Shown: positions 31,185 to 42,960, counted from the first letter of the stretch. The stretch is 64,000 nucleotides of DNA from Verticillium longisporum (GCA_019188255.1 JAETXT010000012.1:186001-250000); one strand, 5' to 3'. Numbers and translations: made by a program. Notes: a model not told the origin generated them from the letters alone.

Positions 31185-33832
31185 TTGTCTCTTCCCCTAC
31201 GTGAATCGAAGAAAGGTCCATGATGAGAAGCTTGGACTTACCTTCGAATGCCGGACAGGAACCTCAACGGGTGATACGCTATGCTGTTCCCGCCATATGC
31301 GCGCGTAGACTGGCCACGCTTCCATGGACTTCTCTGATTACGTGCACGATGAAGGAACGAGCAAGTTATGCCAAGTGTAAGATGATTGTATTCCAGGTTG
31401 TGGAAGCCGTCGATGTTGCTGTGATTGGGAGGATCGGAGACGCCGTGACCCTCTCTTCGAAAGACCTGTTGTTCCGTTCGCATGGGCTTCCGCCATCGTG
31501 GGTTGGCAGAGACTGCCATTTCCGCAAGTCGTCGGCGATGACTGGTGGTTGTTGTCAAACCACGGCCTACGTCGAGGCAACCGCTCTCGAGAGTTTGCCC
31601 TATCGGGCTATTGTATAGCGAAGTTGTTGTCTCGCCTCGGTCGATCAGGTTTGCAAGCTCTCGGTCTGTTGACCATATGCTGTGGTTGCTTCGGGATCAA
31701 CAGCGTGCCTATGGGTCCAGTCAGGTAGGAAGAGTCGGGACGGCCTGTGCGGACCGTAACTCAGCTTGAGCGCGAAAGAACGCGAATCGGCCGACTGGCA
31801 AGGGTGAATCGTGATTCGGCCAATCCTCAGAGTACTGTAGGCTGATTACATGTCAGCCTTTCGTTCTTGGCACCTATGGAGCCAGTGCAGACAATACTGG
31901 ATGGTGCCAGTTCTGGTGAGCCCCATGACAGTACAACGAGGCCTGGTTCTAGACCAAACAGCGGGTAACCCAGCTGAGCTACCAATCAAAAACAGCACTG
32001 CGGACAGCCGCCGTCTGATGGAAACAGGAAGCGCCGAGTAGATAGGGGCTGTCAGGAGATAGCGAAACAGGACAGCATCGGACCAAGTACAGCAGATCGG
32101 AGAAGGGCATACTGCCTTGAATTTATATCCATGGGAACGAAGGAGCCACTCGTACCATAGTATAGTCCGTTATCACCGACCATCAGTACTGATCTCGGGC
32201 TCACACCACAACCGGGTAGCGCGGTCTTTCCCATCACTGTGCAGGTACGATTCGAAGAGCCCGCTTGGCGGGTTTGGATCATGGCCCAAGAGAAGGCGAG
32301 GAATAGCTAGCTAGCTAGCGTACGAGAAATAGGCCCAACAGCCCTGTGTATCGCGACCTGTCCTCCCGTGTCCGTCTCCTGGGCAAGGCCCCGCCAGCCA
32401 TCAGAAACATCCCTTTGTCCCGTGCGCTGCGTCCCCCTTGAGCGACTCCATCCGCGTTTGTTGCCTTATGATGGATACATCTCTTGGCCAAACCGAAACA
32501 AACATCGACAGATGTCGAGTAGAGGTTTGCAGACGCGATGCACAGCAGCCTCGCTGGTTATTATACAAGCCTCCGTCGTTGAAATGATCAGAACCAAAGA
32601 CAGATTTGTGTGCCCGGCTTCACTGGCAATGCCGTGTTTTGTACGCTCTCCCTCTTCATGTGCGCAACGCGACGCTGCTGCAGAGCCTCGAGATGTTCTT
32701 TACAGTGGCTCCTTAGTGGCTCGTCTCGCCGTTACTGAGCGGCACACCGGCACACCGGCCCTAACGCCCTTGCCGCTCCGTGGACAGCAGGATCTTGCCA
32801 GGCTCAGCACCCGCGCGACTCAGCACGAGCATTGTTGACGATGGTGGGTAGCCGGCAACCGCGAGTGTTGCTTCGGTGCGGCCGTCACAATTCTGCGGAT
32901 CATCATCCATAACGGGAGTAACGGGAGTAACGGAAGGTGGAGGAGCATCTTCTCCAAGCACCTGACCCACTTTTCCCTACCTTAGGCTGCGTCTGAGCAC
33001 ACCAAACACTCTATTTCCAGTCACCTACGCTGATTTGGCAAGCCGGCTGGATCCTCGGTTGCCATTGCTATTGCACAGCAATGTCGCGGGTGCAACTCTG
33101 CCACCAGGCCAGACCCCACCAGTATGCTATGGCGGCCACTGAAGAGGCAACAGTGCTCTTTGCTAACTTTTGCGCTGCAGTGACCTTGCTTTTTCTCATC
33201 GATCAAGCAGCCTAGCAGACAACGTCCATTTATTTCGAAGGACCCCGATCTATACTCGCCCGAAACTATGCATTCGGCAACAGGATAGTTCAAGTGTCAG
33301 GGCACCGCGGACAGGCTCAAGCAGGACAAGTCAGTGTATGTCCTGAAAGCCGGCCACTCTGGAATAAGCGTTGCACACAGGAAGGGACTGCAGAGGACCG
33401 ATGCTGCGGCTCAGATATCGGTCGTGGCTCCCAGACATCCTACCACATTCGCTCAGTCCCGGTACTGGGCTCTGCTGGCAAGCCATGCATCATGCCCTGC
33501 GCTCGAGATCGAGGACCTTGCTGTGAGCACACTTCACCTTACGATCACGTCCGCTCGTCCTCCACCATTCGAGCATGCATGCTATAGCGACACTCACGAG
33601 CGCTGGAAAGACGCAGTCGACGTCAAACACAGCAAACCGAAAAGACTGCGGGATATAAACACTTCAAAGAGCAAGAACTTTTATTCAACGCTGACCCTTG
33701 AGGCCCGTGGCCTGTTTATTCCTTCCTGTCGTCTGCTTCCAGGATGCATCTGCTTACTTCTCGTCATACAAAACGAACAGGCCGATCCACCAGCGCTCGA
33801 AAATACTTCATAACGAACGCATGAAGACCAAA
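31185..33832. other. Long stretch without a supportable gene
   Basis: Frames such as 31220-31618, 32368-32838 and 33334-33813 (plus) lack domains and favourable splice context. The stretch contains one copy of a diverged dispersed repeat (32170-32290) and a short GCTA microsatellite at ~32305-32320. Confidence 0.4.
32170..32290 (+). repeat. Dispersed ~120-bp repeat, copy 1
   Basis: Shares long patches with 36100-36229, for example GGGCTC(A/G)C(A/G)CCACAACC and GCGCGGTCT, GTGCAGG against ATGCAGG, then ATGG(C/G)CCA(A/G)GAGA. Differences are mostly C/T and A/G, as after RIP. Possibly a solo terminal repeat or other transposon fragment. Confidence 0.6.
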
Positions 33833-34912
33833 TCAGTCGTGGGGAATGACATCTTTCAGGTATGTCGTCGAACAGAACTTAGGCTCGTTGGGATCAAAAT
33901 CCTCCGCCGCCCAACGATGTATGTGAGGAGCTGATTGCAGCAGTATACGACATGAAAAAGGGGACGACAGACTCACCGTGCTGGGTCACCATGGATGTTA
34001 GCTCTGCGTCGGCCCGGATATGAGGTGCGAACATCTCTTCGAGTTCAAACATCTTCGTATGGAGATTGTCGACGAATTTCCACTGACGGTACAGGGTATC
34101 ATAAAGCATAAAACCTTGAAATATGAGCAACCCGACGAGTGCGTGGCTGCTGTCTTGTGTGCTCGGCAATCTTTCCAATACTTGAGTGAGCTTTTCGAGT
34201 TGAAGACGACGTAGGGCCTTTGAAACTGCCATGTTGACTTGCTTTGCGGGAGTGCCATTGGAGAGAGTCCCTTCTGAGCTAGGACTGGACTCTTTGAGGA
34301 AAAGCATGCTGCTCTGGAGGCAATGGGCCACCAAAAGCAGCAGGACGTCGCGGGCGAGAGAATCTGTGCCAGCCTTCCTGAAGATGGTAGTGAGAATTTC
34401 TTGAACGATGTGATCGTCGTAAAAACATTTCCCCAAGAACTTTGCAAACGTTGTGGGCTGCAAATGCTCCTTCAGATATTGCTCCAATACGGCGTCTTCA
34501 GGGGGGCCTCCACAAAAGGCCGCCGATGATGTTTTGGCTTCCTTGTTGTCCGTGTTTGGTCCGAAAACCAGCCACTTAGCCCCAGTCGGTACCCGGCATG
34601 AAACGACTGACACAGTGAGACGTGGGCCGTAATCGTGTGTGAATTGCTGTTGCTCTTGGTCTTTCCCGCCACAGACGCATTCAACGCCATTTGTCTTATC
34701 AAGATCATTGAACCAGTCTTGGAAAGCGGAAGCCATGCCGCCCAAGACTTTCTTCTCAATGTCAGAGTCAAAGAACTTGGGCAGATGCGTCTCTGAAGAC
34801 TGGGGCGTCGTGCGGCACATTGTCGTAGCCCTACGAAAAGCCGTGCTGGGTTTTCAAGGTTACCACAAATCAAAATACTGCGGCTTTGGGTAGATACGTA
34901 CGCCATCTTCAT
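33833..34912 (-). CDS. Uncharacterised 320-aa protein (3 exons)
   Basis: Exon 1 is 34912-34902, encoding only MKMA; intron 1 is 34901-34831 (donor GTACGT, acceptor TTCGTAG). Exon 2 is 34830-33977. Intron 2 is 33976-33931 (donor GTGAGT, acceptor AATCAG), and exon 3 is 33930-33833. The exons total 963 nt, exactly 321 codons, with canonical sites, so the model is good. The protein starts MKMAATTMCRTTPQSSETHL, has CVCGGKDQEQQ, a helical middle (LLLVAHCLQSSMLFLKE; SKALRRLQLEKLTQVLERL) and ends HIHRWAAEDFDPNEPKFCST followed by a short tail. I find no known domain, signal peptide or membrane span. It appears intact and spliced, hence probably expressed. Without intron 2 removal the frame would stop early at 33894. 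Confidence 0.65.
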
Positions 34913-37115
34913 TGAAAGAATAGGAAAGGAATATCTCTGTGATGAATACGGCCAAGCATTTGATTGTGCAGCGGATCTGAACTATAAGACTTGGAGGCTA
35001 CGACCAGGCGCGTTTCTCACAAGTCGGCGACGCCTTGGTTCGAGGCTGACCTGGCGAGTGATTCCACGCGATGGCTGCGAGAAAGCCGCCCGGCCAAGGT
35101 TGTGTTGGAGCCCAATCGCACTTCTTGACTTGCGGTGTGCAAGGCTATCTACTTGCAACGAACTGTCGTGTCTGCACGCTGGTTGGAATGGACAAGAGAG
35201 GCCGGGAGTGGTGGCCCGAATAAACGGCCGCTTTGTGCCAACAGGCACTTTTAGTAGGATGAATCTTCACCGACTGTCTGATTTGCCCCATGGTAACATC
35301 AAAGGTGAGGCGGCAAGGCTTCGATACGTGGCATGGCGTTGTGTTGGTGACTGATTGACGCGACCTGTGGCCGCCTGCGACGGCCATCCAGGTGATTTGT
35401 TCTCGACTTCGATGTTCTCGATTTCTAGTTGAAGGGCCTTCCTCACAGCCGAATACAACTGTGATATTCGGCGTTGCATGACGGCCATTGTTGTGAGTGC
35501 GGGAGGCGTCTATTCATGATGACGCGTCAACAAGGCAATGCGTAGTTTGAAGCCCAACGACAGACATGTCTGCCCGAACAAAAATGACGGCCAGGAAGAA
35601 TGGTCCTCGCCCTGAGCGGTTGGCCATCACGTTGGTGAGAATGCGGTTGATCGTCGAATGTATCTCCCACAACAGCCACATGACCCATGCTCGACCACAG
35701 AAACAATTGTGAAACGGGGCATTGGCCGGGTCAGAGGCTGCGCATTAGGCTCTCACGCGAGCATGCCATGTCAGCCCGCCACCCGCGACAACTGACCCCG
35801 ACCATTACAATAGCGGGTGCTCCCTCTTGTCGTAGCCCCCCTTGTCATATCCGAGGAGGACGGCGTTGCCATCTCTGCTCTGGTAGCTGCTGTCATGGGC
35901 AGAAAGGCGATATACCAGCGGCTACGTACCTGTTTTGGTGGACAAGGAGTCATCCTGGCCTCGCCCACGGGCCACTGCTGGATCTTAAGTGGAAACAAAA
36001 TTTCCCGAGGCTTGGCAAGCGGACAGACCATCACTGACCGAGGCGTCAGAACACCATGCCTCTTGTGTATACGCGCCAGCAACGACCAGCATTTATTACA
36101 GTCATTCATCACTGACTATTAGCCCTAATTCTGGGCTCGCGCCACAACCAGGAAGCGCGGTCTCTCCCGTGACTATGCAGGCGCAATGCAAGGGGGCCCA
36201 CTTGGCAGCTTGGAACATGGGCCAGGAGACATGCTTGCATGCTCTAATCGTAGGCGCTGGATTGTCCATTGCACGTGCTACCAACCGTCAGTTTGGTGAG
36301 CCCAGGCAAGCTCGAAAACAGCGTTTCTCATCTCATGGAGTTTCCATTGCGGGAAGTGTGTCGTTCGGTTGATGTGGAAGCCCCAACTGAGAATGGGAGC
36401 GCTCAAAGCATGTCGTCATCTTCCATTACTGCTGACCCTTACAGTTTGGCCATGGCTTATTAACATCGGTAATTTCTCACGCCCAGGCCCATCCTTCAGA
36501 AGACTGGATGACAACGCTTCCCGAGAGCTTCCACACGCTTCGCACAGTCACACTGTCCGCGGTGACGAGGAACTCCTTGCTGTTAAGTCCTACGAGCGTC
36601 CTCCCCAATTTACCGGCCCCGAATATCCAGACTGGTTCAGCATCAATAGTCAATGGTCCTCCAAGCTCCCCTTCTAGTGCAGTCGGCTTAACATCGCCTC
36701 AACCTTTCTTTCTCGTCCGATGGTGCTCCCCCTTCGCCGACTGGGCCGCTGGCTGACCTTAAGATACAGGAAACATCTGGAATCTCCCCTATACATCAAT
36801 TGTGACTAAGGTTAAAATGTATTTATTAATGGACGCACATGCAGAGGCCAGCCGTCAGAGCGGAATGGCACATGTGGGTTTCAAACGGATCGACCGCCAG
36901 CCGGTTTTCTTGTGTATCGGAGTCGATGTTGTATGAGACCTCTGCAGGAGATGACCGGCAGCAGTGAGTTCGGGGGTTGGTGAAGGGGCTTAGGTTCTCG
37001 CCTTGAACTCTTTGAATCGGAGCATCAGATAGTAAAGTGGTTGATCAGGGGACGGCAGGAATGGGATTATGGTAGACAAAGATGTCCCAGCGCGCAAAGA
37101 GTATGGCTGTTGAGT
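34913..37115. other. Gene-poor region
   Basis: Contains small domainless frames (34982-35488 minus, 35687-36122 plus, 36369-36677 plus) and the second copy of the dispersed repeat at 36100-36229. I see no supportable gene. Confidence 0.4.
36100..36229 (+). repeat. Dispersed ~120-bp repeat, copy 2
   Basis: Counterpart of 32170-32290, in the same orientation and ~3.9 kb away. The minus-strand translation of both holds C-x-V-x-G-x-TALPGCG-x-SP, but stops surround it, so this is probably conserved element DNA rather than a gene. Confidence 0.6.
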
Positions 37116-37587
37116 TTATTGACGAGCAGCTGCCGAGTTTGACAGAAGCAGCGGTGCACTTGGCCGGTACAACGATCCTTCAGTAGAACTAGAAGAATGA
37201 TGAGTGGCGACTATCAGCCTCTTGGAATACGCCAATCTAAAGTTGCAATCTGCGTTCGCATTACTGCAATTTTCACATCTCCTTTTGCTTTCGGATGGGT
37301 GCCCTCTACAACTAGTCTAAGGTTAAGTTAGAGAAGGTATTTAGAAAAGAGACCAGGCGTTAAGCGTCGATTTAGACCGTACTTACCCTTTTCTCACGAC
37401 AACGATCGCAGGCAATTTTCTTCTTCGCTTGATAGTGGCGATCAAGGCTCGACATAAAGAATGGTAAAGGATCTCGTTGTGCAGGGATATACGCATGCGG
37501 AAGCTCCTGGCTACTTGAAACTTCTCCTTGGCCGCCTGCAAGGCCACGTTCAACATGGCCGTCGTCCCCTCGAAGTAAGTAATTCAT
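37116..37587 (-). CDS. Zn2Cys6-only protein (133 aa, 2 exons)
   Basis: Exon 1 is 37587-37387 and exon 2 is 37316-37116, each 201 nt. The 70-nt intron has donor GTAAGT, a CTAAC branch and acceptor CCTTAG. Spliced, it encodes a complete fungal binuclear zinc cluster: CDRC, REKRTS, C, a 10-residue linker, CENC, SNANAD, C, then FRLAY. That is CX2CX6CX10CX2CX6C. A likely functional start is MSSLDRHYQAKKK (~37455), giving a short basic lead-in as in typical Zn2Cys6 factors. After the cluster only ~40 residues remain; the usual linker, coiled coil and fungal transcription-factor middle domain are absent. It could bind DNA without an activation domain, act as a competitor, or be the 5' stub of a larger lost gene. 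A diverged tandem paralogue lies just upstream. Confidence 0.65.
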
Positions 37588-37667
37588 CCAGCATGCCGAC
37601 CGCTGCCCTCTTTGATCCTATACATTTCACAATATTGACAAAGCAGCCGTGGTTAGGTTGAGCGGCG

Positions 37668-38004
37668 CTACGTTGGATGGGTACCAAATGGCCAAGTCAT
37701 CTGTAGTTGAGTGAAGAAGGAAGCAGTGGGGATTAGTAAAAGAATGAGGGTTAACCACTTTATTCTCGCTTTACTGCAGTTTCGACATCTCCCTCTGCCC
37801 CCAGGCAGGCTCCCTCCACAAAAAATCTAAGTTTCAGTCAGAGAGGTTTTATTAAGAAAGGACCGGGCGTTAAGCTGCGGTTTCGAATGGACTGACATTT
37901 CTCTTAAGACAGCTATCGCAGGTAGTCTTCGCCCGCTGACTCCGACTGATTCGACTCAGGTTGTTTACACTTCGAATGGATGCTGTTGACGGAATTATAG
38001 CCAT
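37668..38004 (-). pseudogene. Second, degenerate Zn2Cys6-only gene
   Basis: Same exon-intron architecture as the neighbour: exon 1 38004-37897 (MAIIPSTASIRSV...TTCDSCLKRN), intron 37896-37827, exon 2 37826-37668. Spliced it reads CDSC, six residues, C, a 10-residue linker, C-RN-C, SKARIK, then W. The sixth cysteine is therefore tryptophan and the cluster incomplete. The donor is the weaker GTCAGT. Intron and flanking bases align with the paralogue at 37116-37587 (for example AGATGTCGAAACTGCAGTAA against AGATGTGAAAATTGCAGTAA). The ORF (88 aa) is otherwise open. Probably a decaying tandem duplicate. Confidence 0.6.
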
Positions 38005-39540
38005 CACACTTATGCTCTTCTTGGTATTACATCTAGTCCGCTGTATTTGAGCGATGAGTGGAGTGGTAATAGGGAATAGTAACGAAAGGAAGTAAGTAAA
38101 GTGACGAAGTGAAGAGAGGCGATGCCCTCCCTTTCCGGACATACTGGCTTTTCTGCCCACCAACCCGCAGGTATACTCTTTTTTGGACGTCAATAGATCA
38201 CCAAAAATAGATTACTCTCCCCATGTCGATACGCCCACCAGAAGGCTACAATCGAGTTCAACCTGTAGTAAGGGGCGATGACAGCCGTAGTAGCGCCCCG
38301 TCCCTAGGCCCAAGCAGCAACGCGCTTCTCACTTCAAGGCCCGCAGCCCCGGCCATACATGGAAAATTCAGTGGCTGCTACCTTTCCGACCCCTACACCA
38401 ACGGCTCTAGCTAGTGCCCTGATGACGGGCTCGCCCCTCTTCGGTACGCTTCAGTTCCGGGCTAGAAGGTTACGAAGACACGAGAGGCGTGTCTATCTAT
38501 ATCGGCGTACGGCGTACTAACACGTTTAACAGCAGTCTCAGGTATGAAATTCTTGACATTATACCAGAGAGCGGGTAATGGGAACAGCCGGCGGGCTTCA
38601 ATAGCGCATTCATGAGTCGTCTGTTTATTATGTTTCGATCACCTCGCAAACGGGCGCAACCACGTAACCTCGACCATCTCCGTAAATCATCGTCCATTTG
38701 TGGCACCGTACGGTCCCTGACACGGGAGCATCGCGACGACCTCGATGCTGTTGCTGGCGCCAATATCGTTAACCGACGTGTGGTGTTATTATTAACACCA
38801 TCGGACCCTTGCCCCTGAAGCCGCCAAGACCCGTTTCTTACCGCCAGTCGTACTGTCGTGTTGCTAGCGTCCGTCCGCTACTCATTCTTGGTCAAGCCTG
38901 CTGTATTGCAGCTCAGCCTTGCCCTTAAGAGGCGGTTCGCCAGCGCGCTCCATATGAGCACGGACACTGGTTGCCTTACGGGGAATTACAAAAATCAAGC
39001 CGACCAGTCGGCTGGGCCGGATAAGTCCCCATATGCCCAACCATGCATGGGACTATCGTTGGGCGACCCGCGGCCGATTGCCCTGCTTTGATTAGTAAAT
39101 ATGAATAACCTGCACACTTGGGGTCTCGCCAGGTTACAGGCTCCAGGCAGGAAGCATAAACATCATCATTTTGTCATCCATCTGCAGTCTATCCGCACGC
39201 ACACAGCCAGGGAAGGAACGTCTCTCCAGCCGCGCTTCCCCTTACCATGGCTGTTAGCATTGTAGCCAAGCCTGTTGATAGCTGGAATTGTGAATATGGC
39301 CACAACGACAGACCTGGCTCGATGACATGTGCGGGGGCCAACGCGAACGCGGAAACCTACGGCAACCCAAAAAAATATTGCTTAGCCAGTGAGACGAGTC
39401 TGTTTTTGATCTCAAGCGGTGACGTTGTTGAATGGGCTTCACAGCTCGCGTGAACCCAATCCTTAGCTAGTGGCTGCGCCTAAGAGCTCTGGATCATTGA
39501 TTCGGTGTTGCGGGTTGTATTGGGTCTATTCTTCTAAGAG
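38005..39540. other. Mostly empty; one doubtful small ORF
   Basis: At 39247-39453 (plus) an ORF of 68 codons begins after CCTTACC ATGG, a favourable start context. It encodes MAVSIVAKPVDSWNCEYGHN and further Cys residues, faintly like one half of a small zinc finger. I do not trust it enough to call a gene. The remainder holds only short frames. Confidence 0.35.
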
Positions 39541-39700
39541 TGAGGGTTCTGCTGCCGGAGCAGAGAACCCCTTTTTGTCTGTTCGGTTGATCACGTGAAC
39601 TGAGTCCACGTGATCCTCCGATCAAACAAAGCTATCTTATCTACCTGGTTCAACAGACGTATCTAACAAAGTAGCCAGAGCAGCTCAAGGCAAATTGAGT
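39541..39700 (+). repeat. LTR-like segment with two strong inverted repeats
   Basis: Hairpin GGGTTCTGCTgccggAGCAGAgAACCC at 39544-39570 and a perfect 9-bp inverted repeat GATCACGTG / CACGTGATC at 39589-39597 and 39607-39615. Tandem hairpins of this type occur in fungal Copia-class LTRs. No paired LTR, primer-binding site or polyprotein is visible, so this would be a solo or truncated LTR. Confidence 0.35.
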
Positions 39701-41117
39701 CTCAACAATAATGTCATCCTCGCGAAGCAAGACAGTGAAACTGAGTCAGGAGTATTTGATGACCCCTACATGCAGCACGTTATTCAGATCAAGGATGGAC
39801 TGCGAAGCTTGGCGAGACCAGATGACCGCTGTGATCCATTCAAGGCGTTGGAGATGCCGAGACAAGGCGGCTCTCGCTGCACTAAAATGAAGGACAGCCT
39901 GTTCGTAGGCGCAGATTCGCGTAGAATTCGAGAGCATCTGCATTAGGAACACACGTGGGACGGACAAGGCGAGCCGTGGAGGAAGGGTCTCTATTACCAG
40001 CAAGTTTTAGGGCGTAATATCGGGTTGTCTCTTTGTGGTCTGACTCCTTCCCGAAGTTTTAGCGGACCCCGTCACGTATCAATCAACGAGGTGTGATATC
40101 ACGACCGGCGGTCAATGACAGTCCAGCCCGCCTCAGGATTCGAACCGGGACCTTTCCATGAGTAGTCTTCTTATCGCAGAAGTCATGCATGTATTCGACA
40201 ATGAGTGCCTTGCCATGCTTGCTGAGATCCTCACACTTCTTCTTCAGCCGTGGCAGCATGGCAAAGACGAAGTTGGGGTACCGGCCGGATTTGGGGGTCG
40301 TGGCACCCTCGGCGGTCGTGAATTTCCACCATACATTGGAGATGGCAGATGGGTTTATCGTCGTTTCATCGAGGCCAACTGTGCTATATCACCCTTCTTC
40401 TGAGAAAACTCTCACATCAACCAAACCGTTCAACACTGCCAATAATTGTTGGTTAATATCCGAGTCCGGTTCGCGTCCTTTAGTCAGTCATGCCTGCACA
40501 AGATATTGTAGATTGGAAGCACTGACTGTGTCATTGAATCATCTTGGATCCCGGCCAAGTCCCAGCCCAGGAAGTCAGGCAACCCACTGCCATCGCGACT
40601 GGCACGTTCTACACCGCGTGAGACTGCGGGGCACAGTTGATGGTCAAAGTTCACTCGCATGCGACTTCGCTCCGCTGTGGGCCACGGCTGCCGATAACGA
40701 CAAACGTGCGCAAAGCGCGGAGGTGAGACAGTGGTGTCTTCGTCGACGCCGGTCAGGGTGATGATTTAAATTGAACAAACATGCCCGAGGCTTGTGGAAA
40801 CATGGGGTGCGGAACTCGATTCAATCTGGCCGAGAAATAAGGTCTGAGGAAACTATACGACTCTGTCCCTCGATGCGTCTACGTTCTGCACCCTCCAATT
40901 CTACAGAATTTCGCCATATTTCACGACCATCCGCCGTGTACAAGTATCATACTGTCCCTCCAAATTATAGCTAAGATCAGTATAGCATTCAGCACAACAG
41001 ACTTGCCTCTAAATCGACAATGATCCCTTCGCCTCTGCGTACCCGTACTCAGCGTACCCGTACTCAGCGCTTTCCACGCCACCAAACCCCAATGCCTTGA
41101 TGCCGCCATTTCTTCAC
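39701..41117. other. Gene-poor; possible exon fragment on the minus strand
   Basis: From about 40405 down to 40137 (minus) an ~88-codon open frame reads VGLDETTINPSAISNVWWKF and then a Lys-rich helical stretch around MLPRLKKKCEDLSKHGKAL. Its composition is protein-like, but it has no start and is preceded by a CACAG acceptor and a stop. It may be an exon remnant of a transposon or gene. Nothing else is recognised. Confidence 0.3.
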
Positions 41118-41443
41118 CTAGGCGTCTCGCTGTTCCGAGAAAGCCTGGGTCGGGCTGCCGTCGGCTGGGATAGAGTCCTGTCGCCGCCCATCTTCAATCA
41201 CGGCGGATACTGACGGCTGCGCTGAGCTCCCGGTTGTGGATGGAACTCGGGGCTGCCCTGACTGTGGTGGCTTTCCTCCAGAACAATCTGACGTGTTCGA
41301 CTTGCCGACTATCTGTCCCTTCAGTGCTTGTGTCGGGCTGCGGACCCCAAGTCCCAAAGTCCGTCCAAGTTGTACTTGAGGAGGAGTTGGCCCCTGATCC
41401 CACCCGAGACGCGTCCTACCACCGTCTGAGGAAGGTTCTGGTC

Positions 41444-42076
41444 CTAGAGGGTTGTGATTTGGTCGAAAATCGACTGTGTAGGCGGGTTCGAGTTTGGGGC
41501 GCTGGGCTGGCACCGCTTCTCTGACGCCAAAGGCATGGACTCTCTTGGTGGGTGGTTCGCTGCCCGCTCGGTGAATTTTGTAATCTTGTCCGAGTCCAGC
41601 CCAAAAAGGTTTTCAAGTCTCTCTACGATCGACTCCGGTTCCATGCCCCCGAGTTCCGTGTCGCTTTCGGAGCTCTCGTCTTCAGAAGTCGAGGCAGGAA
41701 GTGCTGGCAATATGTCGTAGAAGCGAGCGAGGTAATTGAGTAGGCGCTTCTGGGATGGCATTGTCGGGGTTCTGAGCGAATAGAGCTCCTTGACGTCGCG
41801 AGGAAAGAAATCAGGCTCCAGGATCATGCCAGATGGCGCGAGAATGGAGAGGGTGTCGATGCAGGTGGTCGGGTTCTTGATTGCTCGATTCCGCATATAC
41901 GCGCGTGTCTGTCGGGTCTGCACCTGGAGCTGTTGGCCTTGGACCTGGAGCTGTTTCAGAATGGCTTCAACGATATCCAGGCGTTTATCTATGCCCGTTC
42001 GTATCATTTCGAAGTCATATCGAAAGTTAGTAAACTCTTGCTGCGTCAAGTAGAGCGTGTTGCCGGGCGGTGACAT
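41444..42076 (-). CDS. Fungal hypothetical protein with central coiled coil (~210 aa)
   Basis: Starting at MSPPGNTLYLTQQEFTNFRY (42076), it has a helix FEMIRTGIDKRLDIVEAILK and a Gln-rich QLQVQGQQLQVQTRQTRAYM. The motif EPDFFPRDVKELYSLRTP, a kind of F-P-x-V-K-x-(L/F) motif I associate with a large uncharacterised fungal family, follows, then an acidic Ser/Glu tail. The frame runs 79 codons further upstream without good content, so the internal ATG is preferred. A second minus frame (41513-41118) overlaps the end and is Ser/Pro/Gly-rich, perhaps a continuation after a frameshift. No enzyme motif is visible. Likely a protein-interaction scaffold or a transposon-associated protein. Confidence 0.5.
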   Translation of the reverse strand: MSPPGNTLYLTQQEFTNFRYDFEMIRTGIDKRLDIVEAILKQLQVQGQQLQVQTRQTRAYMRNRAIKNPTTCIDTLSILAPSGMILEPDFFPRDVKELYSLRTPTMPSQKRLLNYLARFYDILPALPASTSEDESSESDTELGGMEPESIVERLENLFGLDSDKITKFTERAANHPPRESMPLASEKRCQPSAPNSNPPTQSIFDQITTL

Positions 42077-42600
42077 GGCGCAAGCTGAGGCAGCGGAGGC
42101 AGCGGGTGTGCCAACGCAGCGATTGAGCATGATGATATGATCGCGACGCATTCGTATCACAGTCAGGTGGAGGCGGGTAATGGAATACTGGTGCACGTGA
42201 CTCTTGTACCTGGAAAATAGATGATCCGTGAGGTTTATAAATCCACAATAAACAGTGGGTCGGTTCTCACGCCACATCCGCTGTTGCAGCCTCTGTTTTC
42301 GAGTAGCCTCCATGTCCTGAACAAAATTTGTAAGTTTTCACAATCCGCAACCTTGAGTGGCGTCTGTAACTTTCTCGCCTGGCTTAACCCCCTTTCCTTG
42401 GCAGCATGCCGTGTTCTTGGTGCTATAAACATAATTTGTCCTGTCGGACAGGTCCTGATTCATCTCGCTGTGCTGTTTGCATAAAGCGGGGTCGATCATG
42501 TGACGGACTAGCCACTTCGTCGACAAGTGAGTGACTCCTCTCGCGTGACCGCATATCTGGTACTGACGATTGCTACGTAGTAACAAGATATTCCACAGTA

Positions 42601-42960
42601 GTGGAGGATCTAAAGCGTCAGGAAGACCAAGCCGAAGCGAAGCTCAGCGAACTTCAAGAACAGTTAGCCGCTGCTGTGGCTCGCTTGTCCCGGCTACGCA
42701 AGACTAGAAAGGCGACCGAGGACCGTATGAATCAGCTATTCGCTCGATCGATGGCAGAGCTAGACGAGGAGGATAATTGCCTCCCTCCAGAAACGGTTCA
42801 GACTCGAATTATTAATGACCGGGCGGAATGGGGCCCGCCGGATGAGATTGACTGGTCTAAATACGGGTTTGACACGGGCTCATCACCCGAGTTTCCTGTA
42901 TATCCACCTAAGTCGCCTTTACCATGCGACTCCTCTCAACCTGGTTCGCCAGGTTTATAA
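42601..42960 (+). CDS. Partial coiled-coil hypothetical protein
   Basis: Open frame without an ATG at its start (GTG at 42601), directly after a TTCCACAG splice-acceptor-like site, so it is probably a second exon. It encodes an N-terminal coiled coil (LKRQEDQAEAKLSELQEQLA, then LSRLRKTRKATEDRMNQLF), ARSMAELDEEDN and a C-terminal DEIDWSKYGFDTGSSPEF. This layout (coiled coil, (G/S)MxELD, DWS) matches a short protein type I know from many fungal genomes, usually next to the family represented at 41444-42076. The first exon was not found. Function unknown. Confidence 0.45.
   Translation: MEDLKRQEDQAEAKLSELQEQLAAAVARLSRLRKTRKATEDRMNQLFARSMAELDEEDNCLPPETVQTRIINDRAEWGPPDEIDWSKYGFDTGSSPEFPVYPPKSPLPCDSSQPGSPGL

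Noticed and set aside
32305..32320. GCTA microsatellite
   Set aside because: Only about four units; ordinary low-complexity sequence.
40120..40160. tRNA-like T-loop (GGTTCGAATCC on the minus strand)
   Set aside because: The T-stem does not pair (CCCGG against CCTGA), and no matching D- or anticodon arm or acceptor stem can be formed.
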